Positions 51,923-62,284 of a stretch of DNA of 64,000 nucleotides are shown here, piece after piece (the first letter of the stretch is position 1; each line of letters opens with the position of its first letter). A program made the position numbers and the translations under genes. Origin of the DNA: Pseudomonas protegens CHA0. Its GTDB lineage: Bacteria > Pseudomonadota > Gammaproteobacteria > Pseudomonadales > Pseudomonadaceae. The stretch spans positions 1,117,001 through 1,181,000 of the forward strand of contig NC_021237.1 of the NCBI RefSeq assembly GCF_000397205.1, in the 5' to 3' direction. The notes beneath the pieces were generated by a model. It had not been told where the DNA came from, did no database searches, and was given only the letters and a program-made list of their open reading frames with translations.

Positions 51923-52020
51923 CCCGATCTCTCCATGTTTAACCAATAGTCAGAGGCCGGAGCCCCCCCAAACCCCCCCGTGAAAAACCGGGGAAGCGGT
52001 ACTGCGTGCAGCGCGCCCCC

Positions 52021-52086
52021 TGTAGGAGCCGGCTTGCCGGCGAAGGCGCTCTTGAGGGCCTCTTCGCTGGCAAGCCAGCTCCTACA
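52021..52086. repeat. REPIN in the algL-algI gap
   Basis: TGTAGGAGCCGGCTTGCCGG left arm and TGGCAAGCCAGCTCCTACA right arm, 66 bases, in the 187-base gap between algL and algI. Confidence 0.93.
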
Positions 52087-52109
52087 GGGGGACGTTCCAA
52101 CGATTCGAA

Positions 52110-53225
52110 TCAGGAGCCCTTTTCATGGGCCGGGTCGTAGACCTTGGTCAGGTCGCCACCCAGGCGGAAAGTCTTGAACGGCTGCATCTTGTGCTTGCGC
52201 TCCAATGTCTCCGGAGCGCAGGTGTAGAGGCTGCAGTAGGGTTCCAGCCAGGCGAATTTCGAGTCGACCTTGAGGTCGGTCATGTCCTGCTGCTTGCCGT
52301 TCTTCTTCTCGAAGGTGTCCGGGTCCTTGACCCCGGCCAGCACCCGCTCGCCCAGGCGCTTGAGTGCTTCGTGGTTTTCCTGGCGCAGGTCCACGCCGTT
52401 GACCTGGGCGAAGCTGGCGATCATTGCCAGCGGCGGCAGGGCGTAGTTGTGGTAGGCCAGGGCCCGCTGCTGGCGCTTGAGTTCGTTGGGCAAGAAGCCG
52501 TCTGCATCGACCTGGTTGGCGCCGACCTTGTATTCCTTGACCGCCCAGTCGAACAGGTCGCGGCGGTTGGTGGCCACGGCGGTGGCCATCACCGACCAGG
52601 CGGCCCAGTAGGAGTGGTTGTTGGTCTTGTCCAGGGGCAGGTTGTCCCAGTCGCTGACCACCTGGTCGGCCATCTTGCTGAACCAGGCTTCGATCTTCTG
52701 TGCCTGTTCCTGGTGGGTGGCCAGGGGGTGGGAGTCGGAGAACTTCAGCCGCAGGTAGGCCGAGGCCATGCTGCCCAGGGCCCATTTGCGCATGGACTTG
52801 CCGGTGTGGTTGAAGTCCTTGGACATCAGCGCATCGGCCTGGGCCCAGGCGCTGAGCCAGGCGAGGGTGCAGTCCAGCTGTTCAGGGCGGCCGTCGCGCA
52901 TGAACTGCATGACCCGCTTGCTGGTACCGCGCTCGATCTTGGTGATGTCCGCGGTGGTGTCGCGAAAGGCCTGTTCGGACTGCACGTTGAGGGTCGCCCG
53001 GGCCTTGTCCGAGCCTTCGTACTTGCTGCGAAACTGCAGGGCGCCGGTGTAGGGCGCCGGCATGGCGTCGCAGCCCTCGCTGTTGTCGCCGCTCTTGAAC
53101 TTGTCCACCGGGGCGTAATAGCCCTGGGGCGGGCGCAGCGGCGCGGCGGCCTGGGCGCTGCCGGTGACGATGGCCAGCCCCAGCAGGCTGGGTATCAACA
53201 AGCGTTTCAAGTCTGTGCTTTGCAT
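52110..53225 (-). CDS. algL: AlgL, periplasmic alginate lyase
   Basis: 371 residues. Signal peptide [18 protein letters not shown]. Polysaccharide lyase family 5 motifs: [17 protein letters not shown] (catalytic His and Tyr region) and the conserved [17 protein letters not shown]. It cleaves misdirected alginate in the periplasm and is needed for export. ATG 53225 follows GAGG by seven bases; it is only 8 bases past the algX stop codon. An in-frame ATG four codons upstream overlaps that stop and lacks spacing. Confidence 0.95.
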   Translation of the reverse strand: MQSTDLKRLLIPSLLGLAIVTGSAQAAAPLRPPQGYYAPVDKFKSGDNSEGCDAMPAPYTGALQFRSKYEGSDKARATLNVQSEQAFRDTTADITKIERGTSKRVMQFMRDGRPEQLDCTLAWLSAWAQADALMSKDFNHTGKSMRKWALGSMASAYLRLKFSDSHPLATHQEQAQKIEAWFSKMADQVVSDWDNLPLDKTNNHSYWAAWSVMATAVATNRRDLFDWAVKEYKVGANQVDADGFLPNELKRQQRALAYHNYALPPLAMIASFAQVNGVDLRQENHEALKRLGERVLAGVKDPDTFEKKNGKQQDMTDLKVDSKFAWLEPYCSLYTCAPETLERKHKMQPFKTFRLGGDLTKVYDPAHEKGS

Positions 53226-53233
53226 AGGTAACC

Positions 53234-54694
53234 TCATTGCCCGATCTGCGCGGTGCGTTGCTCGGCGCTCGGGAATACGTTGCGTTTGCAAATTTTCGCT
53301 TCGACCTTCTGCCCCGCAGTGCCCGCTTCCGGGCCCTGGATCTCGACCGCCAGCAGGTTCTGCGAGGCCCAGTCTTCGTCGGTGCGCAGTTCGAAGGCGA
53401 AGCGCCCGTCGGTGTCGGACGTTTCCGGTTTTTCGATCTTGATGTCCTCGTGGCGCCCGTTCATGTACCAGAGGGTGGCTTGCAGGGTTTTCACCGAGGT
53501 GTCGGCGAAGCGGATGTCGACCTGATGACCGCTGTTGCGCAGGTCCATGTTCTTGCTGTTGACCAGCAATTCGTTCTTGCCGGGCTTGAGGGTGGTGCTG
53601 CCGGTCATCTGCGCGTCCTTGCCCTCGCAGCCGTTGTCCAGCAGGGCCATCATCTGCCGGTAGATGGTTTCCTGGTCCAGGCGGTACAGCGGCGAGAATT
53701 CCCAGATGAGGATCTTCGGCGGGCTCTTCTGGAACTCGTCGCTGCCCAGGTACTGCAGCATCGAGCCTTCCAGGCCGCCGCCGGGGAAGGCGACGTTGAG
53801 GATGTCGGCACCGATGGCCTCTTCCAGGAAGCCGGCGAAGTTGTAGTTCTTGCCACTGTGGCTGGTGCCCACGAGGGTGATCTGCGGGTTGCCGGAGTCG
53901 CCGAACAGGTCGCCGTCGCCAGCCTCGCCCTTGGGCTCGGTGGTGAACTGGTCCATGTACTGGATGGCGTAGCTGGTGCCGCACAACTGGCCGGCCATGT
54001 TGTGCAGGGTGCCGGTCTTGCCCATGCGCCCGGACTTGTGGGTTTCGAATTCACGCCGTGGAATGTCGGCAAAGGCCGGCAACTGCTTGACCTTGTCGGC
54101 GACGATCTTCGCCGTGCGCTGGGCGCCATAAGGGGTCCAGTGCTGGTCGCCGCGGAAGTAGAAGTCGTGGGCCGGCAGGGTATCGGGCAGTTGTTCGTTG
54201 GTCAGCGGCGAGAGGTCCGGCACCACGTAGCCCATCTGCGCGAAGCGCCCGAGCATGGCCTTGTAGTTGCTCAGCGCCTTGTCATAGTCGAAACGGGCTT
54301 TCTCCGCCGGGTTGAGCTTGTTGCGGTTCACCAGGCCGCGGGTCGGCTGATAGACCACCACCAGTTCCACGCCCTTGCTCTTGAAGGCTTCGTGCAACTG
54401 CTTGAGGCGGCGGTAGCCTTCGGGAGTGGTGTTGAACTCGGTGCGCAAATCTTCCTGGGTACGGAACAACCAGTCGCCCTGGGCTTGCACCAGGGTGGTG
54501 AAGTTCTGCTGGTAGCGGGTCACGTAGTTCTTTGCGTCGTGGGCGGCCGGGCACAGGTTGCAGCACGGCTCGGCCTTGAAGTTCGGCGCGGCGCTTGTGG
54601 CGCTGGTTTCGTCGGCACGGGCGCCGGCGCTGGCGGCGAGAATCCCCGCGGTCAGGGCCGACAGGCCCAGGAGTTTGATCCAGTGTGGGTGCAT
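53234..54694 (-). CDS. algX: AlgX, alginate acetyltransferase and export scaffold
   Basis: 486 residues. Signal peptide [20 protein letters not shown]. The SGNH hydrolase-like N-terminal domain shows [32 protein letters not shown] (Asp-His) and [20 protein letters not shown] (Ser); the C-terminal carbohydrate-binding module follows ([20 protein letters not shown]). It acetylates polymannuronate in the periplasm. ATG 54694 is favoured because GAGG is nine bases before it; ATG 54703 is a second possibility. Confidence 0.95.
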   Translation of the reverse strand: MHPHWIKLLGLSALTAGILAASAGARADETSATSAAPNFKAEPCCNLCPAAHDAKNYVTRYQQNFTTLVQAQGDWLFRTQEDLRTEFNTTPEGYRRLKQLHEAFKSKGVELVVVYQPTRGLVNRNKLNPAEKARFDYDKALSNYKAMLGRFAQMGYVVPDLSPLTNEQLPDTLPAHDFYFRGDQHWTPYGAQRTAKIVADKVKQLPAFADIPRREFETHKSGRMGKTGTLHNMAGQLCGTSYAIQYMDQFTTEPKGEAGDGDLFGDSGNPQITLVGTSHSGKNYNFAGFLEEAIGADILNVAFPGGGLEGSMLQYLGSDEFQKSPPKILIWEFSPLYRLDQETIYRQMMALLDNGCEGKDAQMTGSTTLKPGKNELLVNSKNMDLRNSGHQVDIRFADTSVKTLQATLWYMNGRHEDIKIEKPETSDTDGRFAFELRTDEDWASQNLLAVEIQGPEAGTAGQKVEAKICKRNVFPSAEQRTAQIGQ

Positions 54695-54705
54695 GAAAGT
54701 CATCC

Positions 54706-56295
54706 TCAATCCCGCAATTCGGTCTGGCGTTCGACGGGGTCGATCAACACGGCTTTCTGCTGGCGCACCAGCAGGTCGAGAATTTCATCCTGGCGCTCGC
54801 CCAGGACCCCGGAGAAGCTGATGCCGCTGCTTTTGGTCGGCGCCAGCATGGAGACCCGGTACAGCTCCACGCTCAAGGGGGAGTCGATGGACATCGGCCC
54901 GCTGCCGTTGGCGGCCAGCTCGCCGCCGACCACGATCAGCGAGACCTGGGCGTCGAACGGGTCGAGCTTGATGTCGCGGTCGGTGTCGGAAAGGTCCTTG
55001 ATGTGGCCGTAGACCCCGGTCAGGCCGTTGGCCATGGCGATGTTTTCGTACAGACGGATGTTCACGCTGTTGCGAATGCGGATGCCGTGGCGGCGGTTGC
55101 TGATCACCTTGTTGCCGTAGATCAGGTTGTCGGCACTCTCGTAGAGGGTGATGCCGTCGGTGTGGTTGCGGTAGATCTCGTTGTAGGCGATCAGGTTGTT
55201 GACGCTGTTACGGTCGATCACCAGCCCGGAGAGGTGGTTGTCGTAGCTGCGGTTGTTGAAGATGAAGCTGTCGTTCACTTCCCGGGAAATGATGATGCCG
55301 TGCTTCTTCTTGGTGCCGTGGACGGTGTTGTCGGCAATGATCAGGCCATGGGAGCGGTCGTGGGGGTCGATGCCGTAGACGATGTTGTCCTTGTAGGTGT
55401 TGCCCTTGAGCACGAAGTCCCGGGTCTCGTAGCAGTAGAAGCCGTACCACATGTCCGAGAACGTCGAGCCGACGATCCAGCCGGTGGGCTCGGGGCGCTT
55501 GAGCACCTTGGCCATGTTCGGCGTGTACTGGGAAATACTCACCCCGTAGGACTTGGAGTTGGCGTAGCCGAAGCTGGCCATCTGGCTGTTGACGATGTAC
55601 GTCTCGGTGCCGCCCCAGGCCAGCAGGAACGGGCGGAATTCCTTGGGTGAGCGGAAGGTCGCCGGGCCGTTGTCCTTCTCGCGCCAGCCCGTGACCTTGG
55701 TGTCGCGCACAAACAGCTGGCCATCGTTGACCAGGAACGAGCCGCCTTCCTGGGACAGGCGCAGCTCCTGGGTCTGTTTGTCGATTTCCAGGATGCCGTG
55801 GCGGCCGACGACGATGGGCAGGCGGGCCAGGTAGACCCCGGGCGCGGTTTCGCTGATGTACTGCTTGGGCAGCTTGCCCACCAGTTCCTTGAGGTTGACG
55901 TAGCCGTCGTCGATGAAGATCGCCTGGGGTATGCCGTGCTGGCGCACCACCCATTCGGCCATCTTGTTGTCACCGCCGATAAAGTCCTTCAGGGCGTCTT
56001 CCTGCATCATCCGGCGCACGCTGATCTTGCCCGGCTTGCTGCGCACGATCTTCGCCGCGGCCGCCTCGGCGGTGTAGCCGGAGAGGTCGGGCAGGGTCGG
56101 CTTGGCCAGGGCCAGGGGCTCGGTGGGAGCACTGCTGACGGTGTAGGTCTTGGCCTGTTGCAGCTCCTTGGCGATGATCGGTGCCTTGGCCTTCTCGGCA
56201 GTGGCGAAGGCGCTGCTGCTGGCCAGCAGCAGGGCGCCGGCCAGGAGGCTCAGGGAGCCTCTGGACAACGGGCTCTGGAGAGTTTGAGTAGGCAT
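54706..56295 (-). CDS. algG: AlgG, mannuronan C5-epimerase
   Basis: 529 residues. Signal peptide GSLSLLAGALLLASSSAFA. A right-handed beta-helix in the C-terminal half with repeated coils (NDSFIFNNRSYDNHLSGLVI, NNLIAYNEIYRNHTDGITLY) and the catalytic DPHD motif in YGIDPHDRSHGLIIAD. It converts mannuronate to guluronate in the growing polymer. ATG 56295 follows AAGGAG by eight bases, so nine upstream codons are rejected. Confidence 0.96.
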   Translation of the reverse strand: MPTQTLQSPLSRGSLSLLAGALLLASSSAFATAEKAKAPIIAKELQQAKTYTVSSAPTEPLALAKPTLPDLSGYTAEAAAAKIVRSKPGKISVRRMMQEDALKDFIGGDNKMAEWVVRQHGIPQAIFIDDGYVNLKELVGKLPKQYISETAPGVYLARLPIVVGRHGILEIDKQTQELRLSQEGGSFLVNDGQLFVRDTKVTGWREKDNGPATFRSPKEFRPFLLAWGGTETYIVNSQMASFGYANSKSYGVSISQYTPNMAKVLKRPEPTGWIVGSTFSDMWYGFYCYETRDFVLKGNTYKDNIVYGIDPHDRSHGLIIADNTVHGTKKKHGIIISREVNDSFIFNNRSYDNHLSGLVIDRNSVNNLIAYNEIYRNHTDGITLYESADNLIYGNKVISNRRHGIRIRNSVNIRLYENIAMANGLTGVYGHIKDLSDTDRDIKLDPFDAQVSLIVVGGELAANGSGPMSIDSPLSVELYRVSMLAPTKSSGISFSGVLGERQDEILDLLVRQQKAVLIDPVERQTELRD

Positions 56296-56321
56296 GTCGG
56301 GCACTCCTTTAGCGGCTTGCA

Positions 56322-57944
56322 TCAGAAGCGCCAGATCACGTCGATAAAGGCGCGGTGCATGTAGGAGTCGACCTCTTTGCCGTAGGCGTCGCCGGGCTTG
56401 AACACGCCACCGCGCAAACGCACCAGGGCCGAAGGTTCATCGATCGACTGGCTCAGGGCCGCGGGCAACAGGCCTTGCTTGAAGTACTTGGTGACCACCA
56501 GGTCCATCTCCTGGCCGAGGTCCTTCTTGCCGTCCATGAGCGGCAGGGAGGTGCTGCTGAGCAGGGCGCCGGTGGCGTCGTCGTAGTTGTTGTCCACTGC
56601 GTTGATGCCGTTGCTGCCCACCGGTTTGTTGCCGTCCACACGCCAGAACTTGTGGTAGACCAGGCTGGCGTCGTAGTCCTCGCGCAATTGCCAGGAACCG
56701 AACAGGGTGGCGCTCTGGGTATTGTTCATTTCGCCCCGGAAGGCTTCGCCGAAGCGGTGCACCCGGGAGCGAGTACCGGTGTAGTTGGAGCGGTTGCTTT
56801 GCAGGCCGTTCTGTTCGTACTCGGCGCTGGCCCGGGCATAGGCCGCGCCCACTTGCCAGTTCGGGTCAAGGCGCAGGCGCACGCCCAGGTCGGTGGCCCA
56901 GCCGTTGAGGTTGTCCCCGCGCTTGGCTTGGGTCGGGCGGCTGCCATCGGCGTTCAGCGGGTTGACCGTATCGCGGTCGCCGCGCATGCCGGTGAGGCTG
57001 GCCCAGTAGTTGACGGTATTGGTGTTGCGCCAGTTAAAGGCGTCGCTGTTGGCTTCCAGGCCGAGCCAGGTCAGGTCGCCGTTTTCCTTTTTGTCCAGCG
57101 GGTCGCTGGCCACGCCGGGCTGGGCATAGTCGAGCTTGCCGTCGTCGTGGGTATGGTGGGCGCGGATGCCCACCCACTGGCCGGGCGTCCACTGGTAGGC
57201 GGCGTCGGCGTACAGGTGCAGGCGGTCCTTGTCCTTGGGCGCCAGCTCCTTGAGGTCGGTGCGGTATTCACTGAAGCGCTCGGCGGCCCCCAGGTTGGCC
57301 CGCAGCAGGGTGGTGTCGAAGGTCCAGTTCAGCGCCTCGATGTTGGTGTCGCGCCATTGCCCGTCATCGTTGCGCAGGCGCTGGCGGCCGAACTTCAACT
57401 GCTCGCCGGGGTAGGCGGTGAAGCCGCTGTAGCCGACCCAGAACTCGCGCATGGCCAGGTAGTTCTTCTTGGTCTTGCGGTCATCGTTGCTGGACTGCTG
57501 GCTGGCGTCGTCGCCGGACTGTTGCAGGGTGTCGGTTTCGATCACGTCGCTTGCGGTCACTGCCTGGCCCATGGCGTAGGCGCTCCAGTTGCCGCTTTCG
57601 CCATAGACCCAGGGCCGCAGGTCGAGGCCGATGCCGTTGACGTCGCCACCGCCCTGGGTGCCCAGGTCGCGATCGTCCTCGGACTGGCCGGTGATCTTCA
57701 CTTCCAGGCCGAAGTTCTTGGTGTCGGTGATGGCCGCCAGGGTCGGGTTGGACCAGATCATGGCAAAACCCAGGGCCATGCCCAGTTTCGACAGGCACAA
57801 GCGCTTGCCTGTGGTGGTGGCGGCGGGGTGTGCCCGGTCGCGCAGCGGCCGCGATTCGCGAGGGCAGGCGTGGCGAGCGCTTCGCGCTTGGTCGCAGCCT
57901 GCGGCAGCGGCTACAGGGGTGGTGTTGAATGGGATGGACTTCAT
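56322..57944 (-). CDS. algE: AlgE, outer-membrane alginate export porin with REP-derived N-terminus
   Basis: 540 residues from the ATG at 57944, which overlaps the algK stop (ATGA). The mature barrel starts [20 protein letters not shown] and includes [40 protein letters not shown] and the end [10 protein letters not shown], all hallmarks of AlgE. The signal peptide hydrophobic stretch is at residues 54-64 ([11 protein letters not shown]), unusually far from the N-terminus, because residues 10-21 and beyond come from a REP half-site. A TTG at 57800 with AGG seven bases upstream would give a 492-residue protein, close to the 490 of P. aeruginosa AlgE. Confidence 0.93.
   Translation of the reverse strand: MKSIPFNTTPVAAAAGCDQARSARHACPRESRPLRDRAHPAATTTGKRLCLSKLGMALGFAMIWSNPTLAAITDTKNFGLEVKITGQSEDDRDLGTQGGGDVNGIGLDLRPWVYGESGNWSAYAMGQAVTASDVIETDTLQQSGDDASQQSSNDDRKTKKNYLAMREFWVGYSGFTAYPGEQLKFGRQRLRNDDGQWRDTNIEALNWTFDTTLLRANLGAAERFSEYRTDLKELAPKDKDRLHLYADAAYQWTPGQWVGIRAHHTHDDGKLDYAQPGVASDPLDKKENGDLTWLGLEANSDAFNWRNTNTVNYWASLTGMRGDRDTVNPLNADGSRPTQAKRGDNLNGWATDLGVRLRLDPNWQVGAAYARASAEYEQNGLQSNRSNYTGTRSRVHRFGEAFRGEMNNTQSATLFGSWQLREDYDASLVYHKFWRVDGNKPVGSNGINAVDNNYDDATGALLSSTSLPLMDGKKDLGQEMDLVVTKYFKQGLLPAALSQSIDEPSALVRLRGGVFKPGDAYGKEVDSYMHRAFIDVIWRF
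57884..57917. repeat. REP half-site inside the algE 5' coding region
   Basis: CGCAGCCTGCGGCAGCGGCT-ACAGG is the right arm seen at 24754, 33089 and 46614. No intact left arm follows; the neighbouring CGCGATTCGCG and GCGCTTCGCGC are further small palindromes. Confidence 0.85.
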
Positions 57945-59446
57945 AGGGATTCCTCGCCGTCTTCTTCCTGCAGCGCGTGCAGTTGCAGCGTGTTCTGGGT
58001 CAGGGCACCGCGCGCCGCCTGCTCCTGTTGCAGCAGGCGCTGGGCTTCGGCGCGCTGGCCGGGGGGCAGTTGTTGATCCAGCTGCTGGGCCAGTTCGTTG
58101 GCCTGTGGGGTGTCCTGGGCCTTGGCCAACTGGCTGAAGACGTAGGCGTTGACCGGGTTGGGCGCGGTGCCGCGGCCCTGGGAAAACAGCTGGGCAATGG
58201 CGAAGTCGGCGCTGTTCTGGCCGTTGCGGGCAGCCGTCAGCAGGTGGTCCAGGGCTTTTTGCGGGTACACCTGGCCCAGATAGCCACGGCGGTAGATCTG
58301 CCCCAGGTAGTAGTCGGCGGCGACTTCGCGGCCCACGGCTTTCTGGAAGTGCGCCTCGGCCACCTTGGCGTCCGCCGGCACCCACTTGCCTTCGTAGTAG
58401 AGCTTGCCCAGCAGCAGTTCGGCCCGGGGCTGGTCGGCGGCGCGGCCGTTCTCCAGGTATTCCATCATCTTGTCGACGTCACCCAGCTCGGGGAAGTCGT
58501 AGAGCAGTTGCGCCAGGCTGACCCAGGAGGCCGGGTAGCCGGGGGCGACCTGTTCCAGCAGGGCCTGGGCGGTCTTTTCATCCGGCTTGCCAAGACTGGC
58601 ATCGCCCAGTACCCGGGCCACGCTGTCGACTCGCTGGGCACTGACGCTGCCACGGCTGTAGCCGGCCTGCAGTCGCTTGATCAGCTCGGCCTGCTGTTCT
58701 GGCTGGCCGCGTTTCTGGTAGACGGTGGCCAGCTCGACGTAGCAGATGTCGGTGCTGTCGAGGGCGGCCTTGCAGATGCTTTCCACCTGGTCCAGGTGCT
58801 GGTCGTAGGTGCCCTGGGTGCGGTACAGCAGGACCTGGGCCAGACCGGCTTCCGGATAGCCGGCGGCGCGCCATTGGCTGATCTGCTGCTGGGCGTCGAC
58901 GTTGGGGAAGCTGTGGGGGTATTGCAGGTACAGCATCGCCAGGGGGATCAGGGTGTTGCCTTCGCCATTGGCAAAGGCTTTCTTCAGCAGGCCTTCGGCT
59001 TCGTGCTGCTCGGCCTCGCTGGAGCCGGGCTTGGCCACCAGCAGGCGCCCCAGGCGCGCCTGGGCACGGGGCGAGGTGTCGGCTGCGGCGCGGTAGGTGG
59101 CCTCGGCCTGCTTGATCTGCGCCGGGTCGCGGCTTTCCACCTGAATGTCGGCCAGGCCCACTTGCGCTTCGCTGTAGCCCAGGTCTGCCAGTTGGCGGTA
59201 GTTCTGCTGGGCCAGGGCGGTGTCGCCGCGCTTCAGGGCCTCGTTGGCCAGGCGCTGGTCCGGCAGGCCGGCGCAACCGGCCAGGCTCACGGCCAGCGCC
59301 AGGGCGCATAGGGCCAGATGGCGGCGGCCTTGAGCGCTTTCGCGAGCAAGCTCGCTCCTACGGGAGGCGGCGGTGTTCTGGTAGGAGCGAGCTTGCTCGC
59401 GATCGAGTGCGCAGCACTCGCCAATGAAAAGGCTAGTCACAGGCAT
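57941..59446 (-). CDS. algK: AlgK, outer-membrane lipoprotein of alginate export, REP-derived N-terminus
   Basis: 501 residues (ATG 59446) or 499 (GTG 59440, which has GGAGG eight bases upstream). The lipoprotein box LAGC is at 55-58, much deeper than usual; the family start [20 protein letters not shown] follows. The body is Sel1/TPR-like repeats ([40 protein letters not shown]) that localise AlgE. Residues 16-36 are encoded by a REP palindrome. The stop overlaps algE by four bases; alg44 ends nine bases upstream. Confidence 0.93.
   Translation of the reverse strand: MPVTSLFIGECCALDREQARSYQNTAASRRSELARESAQGRRHLALCALALAVSLAGCAGLPDQRLANEALKRGDTALAQQNYRQLADLGYSEAQVGLADIQVESRDPAQIKQAEATYRAAADTSPRAQARLGRLLVAKPGSSEAEQHEAEGLLKKAFANGEGNTLIPLAMLYLQYPHSFPNVDAQQQISQWRAAGYPEAGLAQVLLYRTQGTYDQHLDQVESICKAALDSTDICYVELATVYQKRGQPEQQAELIKRLQAGYSRGSVSAQRVDSVARVLGDASLGKPDEKTAQALLEQVAPGYPASWVSLAQLLYDFPELGDVDKMMEYLENGRAADQPRAELLLGKLYYEGKWVPADAKVAEAHFQKAVGREVAADYYLGQIYRRGYLGQVYPQKALDHLLTAARNGQNSADFAIAQLFSQGRGTAPNPVNAYVFSQLAKAQDTPQANELAQQLDQQLPPGQRAEAQRLLQQEQAARGALTQNTLQLHALQEEDGEESL
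59341..59401. repeat. REP palindrome inside the algK 5' coding region
   Basis: CGCGAGCAAGCTCGCTCCTA-C and its inverse GTAGGAGCGAGCTTGCTCGC face each other with a 19-base loop; the arms are a perfect 21-base inverted repeat. The family differs from the GTAGGAGC(T/C)GGCTTGCC copies elsewhere. Confidence 0.93.
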
Positions 59447-59455
59447 GTCCTCCGC

Positions 59456-60625
59456 TCAGAGACCCGCAGCCATGGCTTTGTCGATCAGCCAGTTCATCGA
59501 CGGGCCGCGGTCGCTGCTGACTTCCACCGGGCGGCCGGCGAAGGCGCTGCTCAGGGGCGCGTCGGGCTTGATCTGTACGCGGATGTCGGAGGACAGGTCG
59601 TTGCTGTTGAGGCTGGCGCTGCTGACGATGGTGCCGGTGCGCACTTCATCCTCGCCGGCGATCTGGAAGTTGACCTTGGTGCCCGGGCGCACGTCGCCGA
59701 ACTGGCGGTAGGAGAACCGCGCCTCGACATTGGCCAGGCTATTGCGCGGCACCAGTTGGAAGATCACGTCGCCCTTGCTGGCGTACTGCCCGTCGGCCAC
59801 CAGTTGCTGGGCCACGGTGCAGTCGCAGGGGGAGGTCAGGGTGCCGGTCATCTGCTTGCCGAACAGTTCCTCGACCTTGGCCGGTTGCAGCTGGTTTTCG
59901 TCCAGGTGGCCCTTGAGCACGTCCAGCATGCTGGTGCTGAAGCTGGCCAGGGGCGCGCCTTTGGCGACGCTGCCATCGGTCTGCACCAGGCTCTGCACGG
60001 TGCCGTCGCGCGGCATGGTGACGTTCATCCCCGGAACGTTGACCAGGCCGGCCTCGGCGTGGCTGACGAAGTACATGCCGTACACCGACTTGAGGATGAA
60101 ACCGAAGGCGGCAAGGCCGACGATGAAGATCCCGGCGCTGAAGGTCACCGCCCGCAGGCGCCCCAGCGGAGTCATGCCGCTGCCGCTGTCCTTGTTCTTG
60201 CGCGCCTTGGTGAAGTTGTCCCGCTGCAGGGTGGCGAGCACGTCGCCCATGCTGACGATGTCGCCGGCCAGGTGCGAGGTGATCAGGTGGCGCAGGGTGG
60301 AGATGTCTTGGGGTTCGAGGTTTTGGAACTGGCAACCGACCCGGCCGCTCTGGCGATCGAAGGAGCGGACCTGCAGCTCGACGTCCATGGCCAGGCCGAG
60401 GTTGTCGATGACAAATTGCAGGCGGCCCTTGTGCACTTCGCCCACGGTCAGCATCTGCTGCCCGGCGTTGAAGCTCAGGCCGCCGGCGGAGAGGTCGTGG
60501 ACCCGCACTTCAAGAGGCTTGGCCTCGGTTCCGAAGAAGCGCAGCTTGGCCGGGATCTTGACCCGGGCGTGCTGGCGTTGGGCTTCGGATTCATGCACTA
60601 CATTGACGTTCACGGCGGTGTTCAT
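59456..60625 (-). CDS. alg44: Alg44, c-di-GMP receptor of the alginate polymerase
   Basis: 389 residues. PilZ domain at residues 14-110: RQHAR (RxxxR) and DLSAGG (D/NxSxxG) are the c-di-GMP binding motifs. One membrane helix (VTFSAGIFIVGLAAFGFILK), then a periplasmic HlyD-like part (LVNVPGMNVTMPRDGTVQSL). Binding of c-di-GMP here switches on Alg8. It ends nine bases before algK; alg8 lies 35 bases upstream. Confidence 0.96.
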   Translation of the reverse strand: MNTAVNVNVVHESEAQRQHARVKIPAKLRFFGTEAKPLEVRVHDLSAGGLSFNAGQQMLTVGEVHKGRLQFVIDNLGLAMDVELQVRSFDRQSGRVGCQFQNLEPQDISTLRHLITSHLAGDIVSMGDVLATLQRDNFTKARKNKDSGSGMTPLGRLRAVTFSAGIFIVGLAAFGFILKSVYGMYFVSHAEAGLVNVPGMNVTMPRDGTVQSLVQTDGSVAKGAPLASFSTSMLDVLKGHLDENQLQPAKVEELFGKQMTGTLTSPCDCTVAQQLVADGQYASKGDVIFQLVPRNSLANVEARFSYRQFGDVRPGTKVNFQIAGEDEVRTGTIVSSASLNSNDLSSDIRVQIKPDAPLSSAFAGRPVEVSSDRGPSMNWLIDKAMAAGL

Positions 60626-60660
60626 AGAGTCGATTTCCTAGTTAATTCAGGCAAGGCGGT

Positions 60661-62142
60661 TCAGACCATCAGCAGCAGGACAGCGACGAACACGCTGCCG
60701 GCCGAGAAGGTCATGGTCCGAGACGACCAGGTGTTGAACCAACGTTGAAAACTGGCCAGGTCGCGGGTCAGCTTGGTGTCCTGGCGGGTCCAGGATTGCT
60801 GGTCGAGGCGGAAGAACACGTAGATCTTCACCAGCGCGCCGACGATCTGGTTGTAATAGAGAATCAAGGGGTAGGCCGGGCCGATGCGGTGCCCCGAGCA
60901 GGACAGCAGCAGGGTCAGGATCAGGCGGGTAATGCCGATCCACAGCAGGTAGGCCAGGATGAAGGCGGTGCCGTACTTGAAGCTGGCGATGATCGCCACG
61001 GTCAGGCCCAGCAGCGAGGTCCACATCGACACGCGCTGGTCGAACAGCACCACGCTGGTGAACAGCCCCAGGCGTTTCATGCCCAGGCCGAGGGCCCGGG
61101 AGTTCTGCCGCAGGTTGTTGCCGTACCAGCGGAACATCAGCTTGCGGCTGGCCTTGATGAAGCTCTTCTCCGGCGGGTGCTCCACGGTGTTGATTGCCGC
61201 GTCAGGCACGTAGAAGGTGTCGTAGCCCAGGCGCATCAGGCTGAACCAGCTGGACTTGTCGTCGCCGGTAAGGAACTTGAAGCGGCCCAGGCGCCAGTGC
61301 TGCAGGGAGTCGCTTTCCACGTCGGCGATGAAGTCCGGGTCGGTGACCACGGTGGCGCGGAACACCGACATGCGCCCGGTCATGGTCAGCACGCGCTTGG
61401 ACAGGGCCATGGAGCACATGTTGATGTGGCGCTGGGCGAAGCGCAGCTTGTGCCATTCGCTCATGATGTAGCCGCCGCGCACTTCGCAGAATTCGTTGGT
61501 GGTCAGGCCGCCGACATTGCCGAACAGCTGGAACCAGGGCACGGTCTTGCGTACCACGCCTTCGCCGAGCACGGTGTCACCGTCGATCACCGCTACCACG
61601 GCGCGGCTGTCCGGCAGGTGGCGGGAGATGGCACGAAAGCCGAAGGCCAGGCCATCACGCTTGCCGGTGCCGGGGATGCGCACGAAGTCCAGCTTGACCC
61701 GCTCCGGCGGGTTCATCCGCGCCCACAGGCTTTTCACCAGCAGCTCGTCGGACATTTCCACGATCGAGCAGACCACGGTGGTGGGGAAGCCGCAGTCGAT
61801 GGCTTCACGGATGACCGAGCCGTAGACCTGGGCGGTGGTCAGCGCGTCTATCCGGAAGCTGGTGACCATCAGGTACACATGGGACGGGTCCGCCGCGCTG
61901 CCGAGCTTGCGCACCTTGCGCCGCAGGTGCGGGTAGACCACGTAGAGAAACAGCATGCCGCGCACGAAGTGCGTGGCACCCATCGAGTAGCGCCAGATGC
62001 CCACGGCGCCAATCAGGAAAATGAAGTCCTTGGACTGTGAGTCGAAGGTCGAGGCGGGCAGCAACAAGGCCATGCCCATCAGCAAACTCGAGTAGAACAG
62101 CCAACCGGCGGCCTGAAGCAGGCCGTGCTTTAGCCTGTGCAT
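60661..62142 (-). CDS. alg8: Alg8, alginate polymerase (glycosyltransferase family 2)
   Basis: 493 residues. Two N-terminal helices, a GT2 domain ([20 protein letters not shown] with the DGD metal site; [20 protein letters not shown] with an acidic-QHWR site), then C-terminal helices ([38 protein letters not shown]). It polymerises mannuronate from GDP-mannuronate while passing it through the inner membrane, with Alg44. A 142-base gap with a REP element separates it from algD. Confidence 0.96.
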   Translation of the reverse strand: MHRLKHGLLQAAGWLFYSSLLMGMALLLPASTFDSQSKDFIFLIGAVGIWRYSMGATHFVRGMLFLYVVYPHLRRKVRKLGSAADPSHVYLMVTSFRIDALTTAQVYGSVIREAIDCGFPTTVVCSIVEMSDELLVKSLWARMNPPERVKLDFVRIPGTGKRDGLAFGFRAISRHLPDSRAVVAVIDGDTVLGEGVVRKTVPWFQLFGNVGGLTTNEFCEVRGGYIMSEWHKLRFAQRHINMCSMALSKRVLTMTGRMSVFRATVVTDPDFIADVESDSLQHWRLGRFKFLTGDDKSSWFSLMRLGYDTFYVPDAAINTVEHPPEKSFIKASRKLMFRWYGNNLRQNSRALGLGMKRLGLFTSVVLFDQRVSMWTSLLGLTVAIIASFKYGTAFILAYLLWIGITRLILTLLLSCSGHRIGPAYPLILYYNQIVGALVKIYVFFRLDQQSWTRQDTKLTRDLASFQRWFNTWSSRTMTFSAGSVFVAVLLLMV

Positions 62143-62224
62143 AATCTGCGTCCATCAAGGTCTCGGGCGAGCCTGTGGGGTGGCCCGAGGGGGGTTAAGG
62201 CAGGCATGGAGATCTGGGAGGGCC

Positions 62225-62281
62225 AGATCGCTGGCCAGCCAGCTCCTACGGGGATGGGGTAGGAGCCGGCTGGCTGGCGAA
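62225..62281. repeat. REP palindrome in the algD-alg8 gap
   Basis: AGATCGCTGGCCAGCCAGCTCCTAC and the opposing GTAGGAGCCGGCTGGCTGGCGA with a short GGGGATGGG loop. First palindrome inside the alginate operon. Confidence 0.88.
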
Positions 62282-62284
62282 CCC

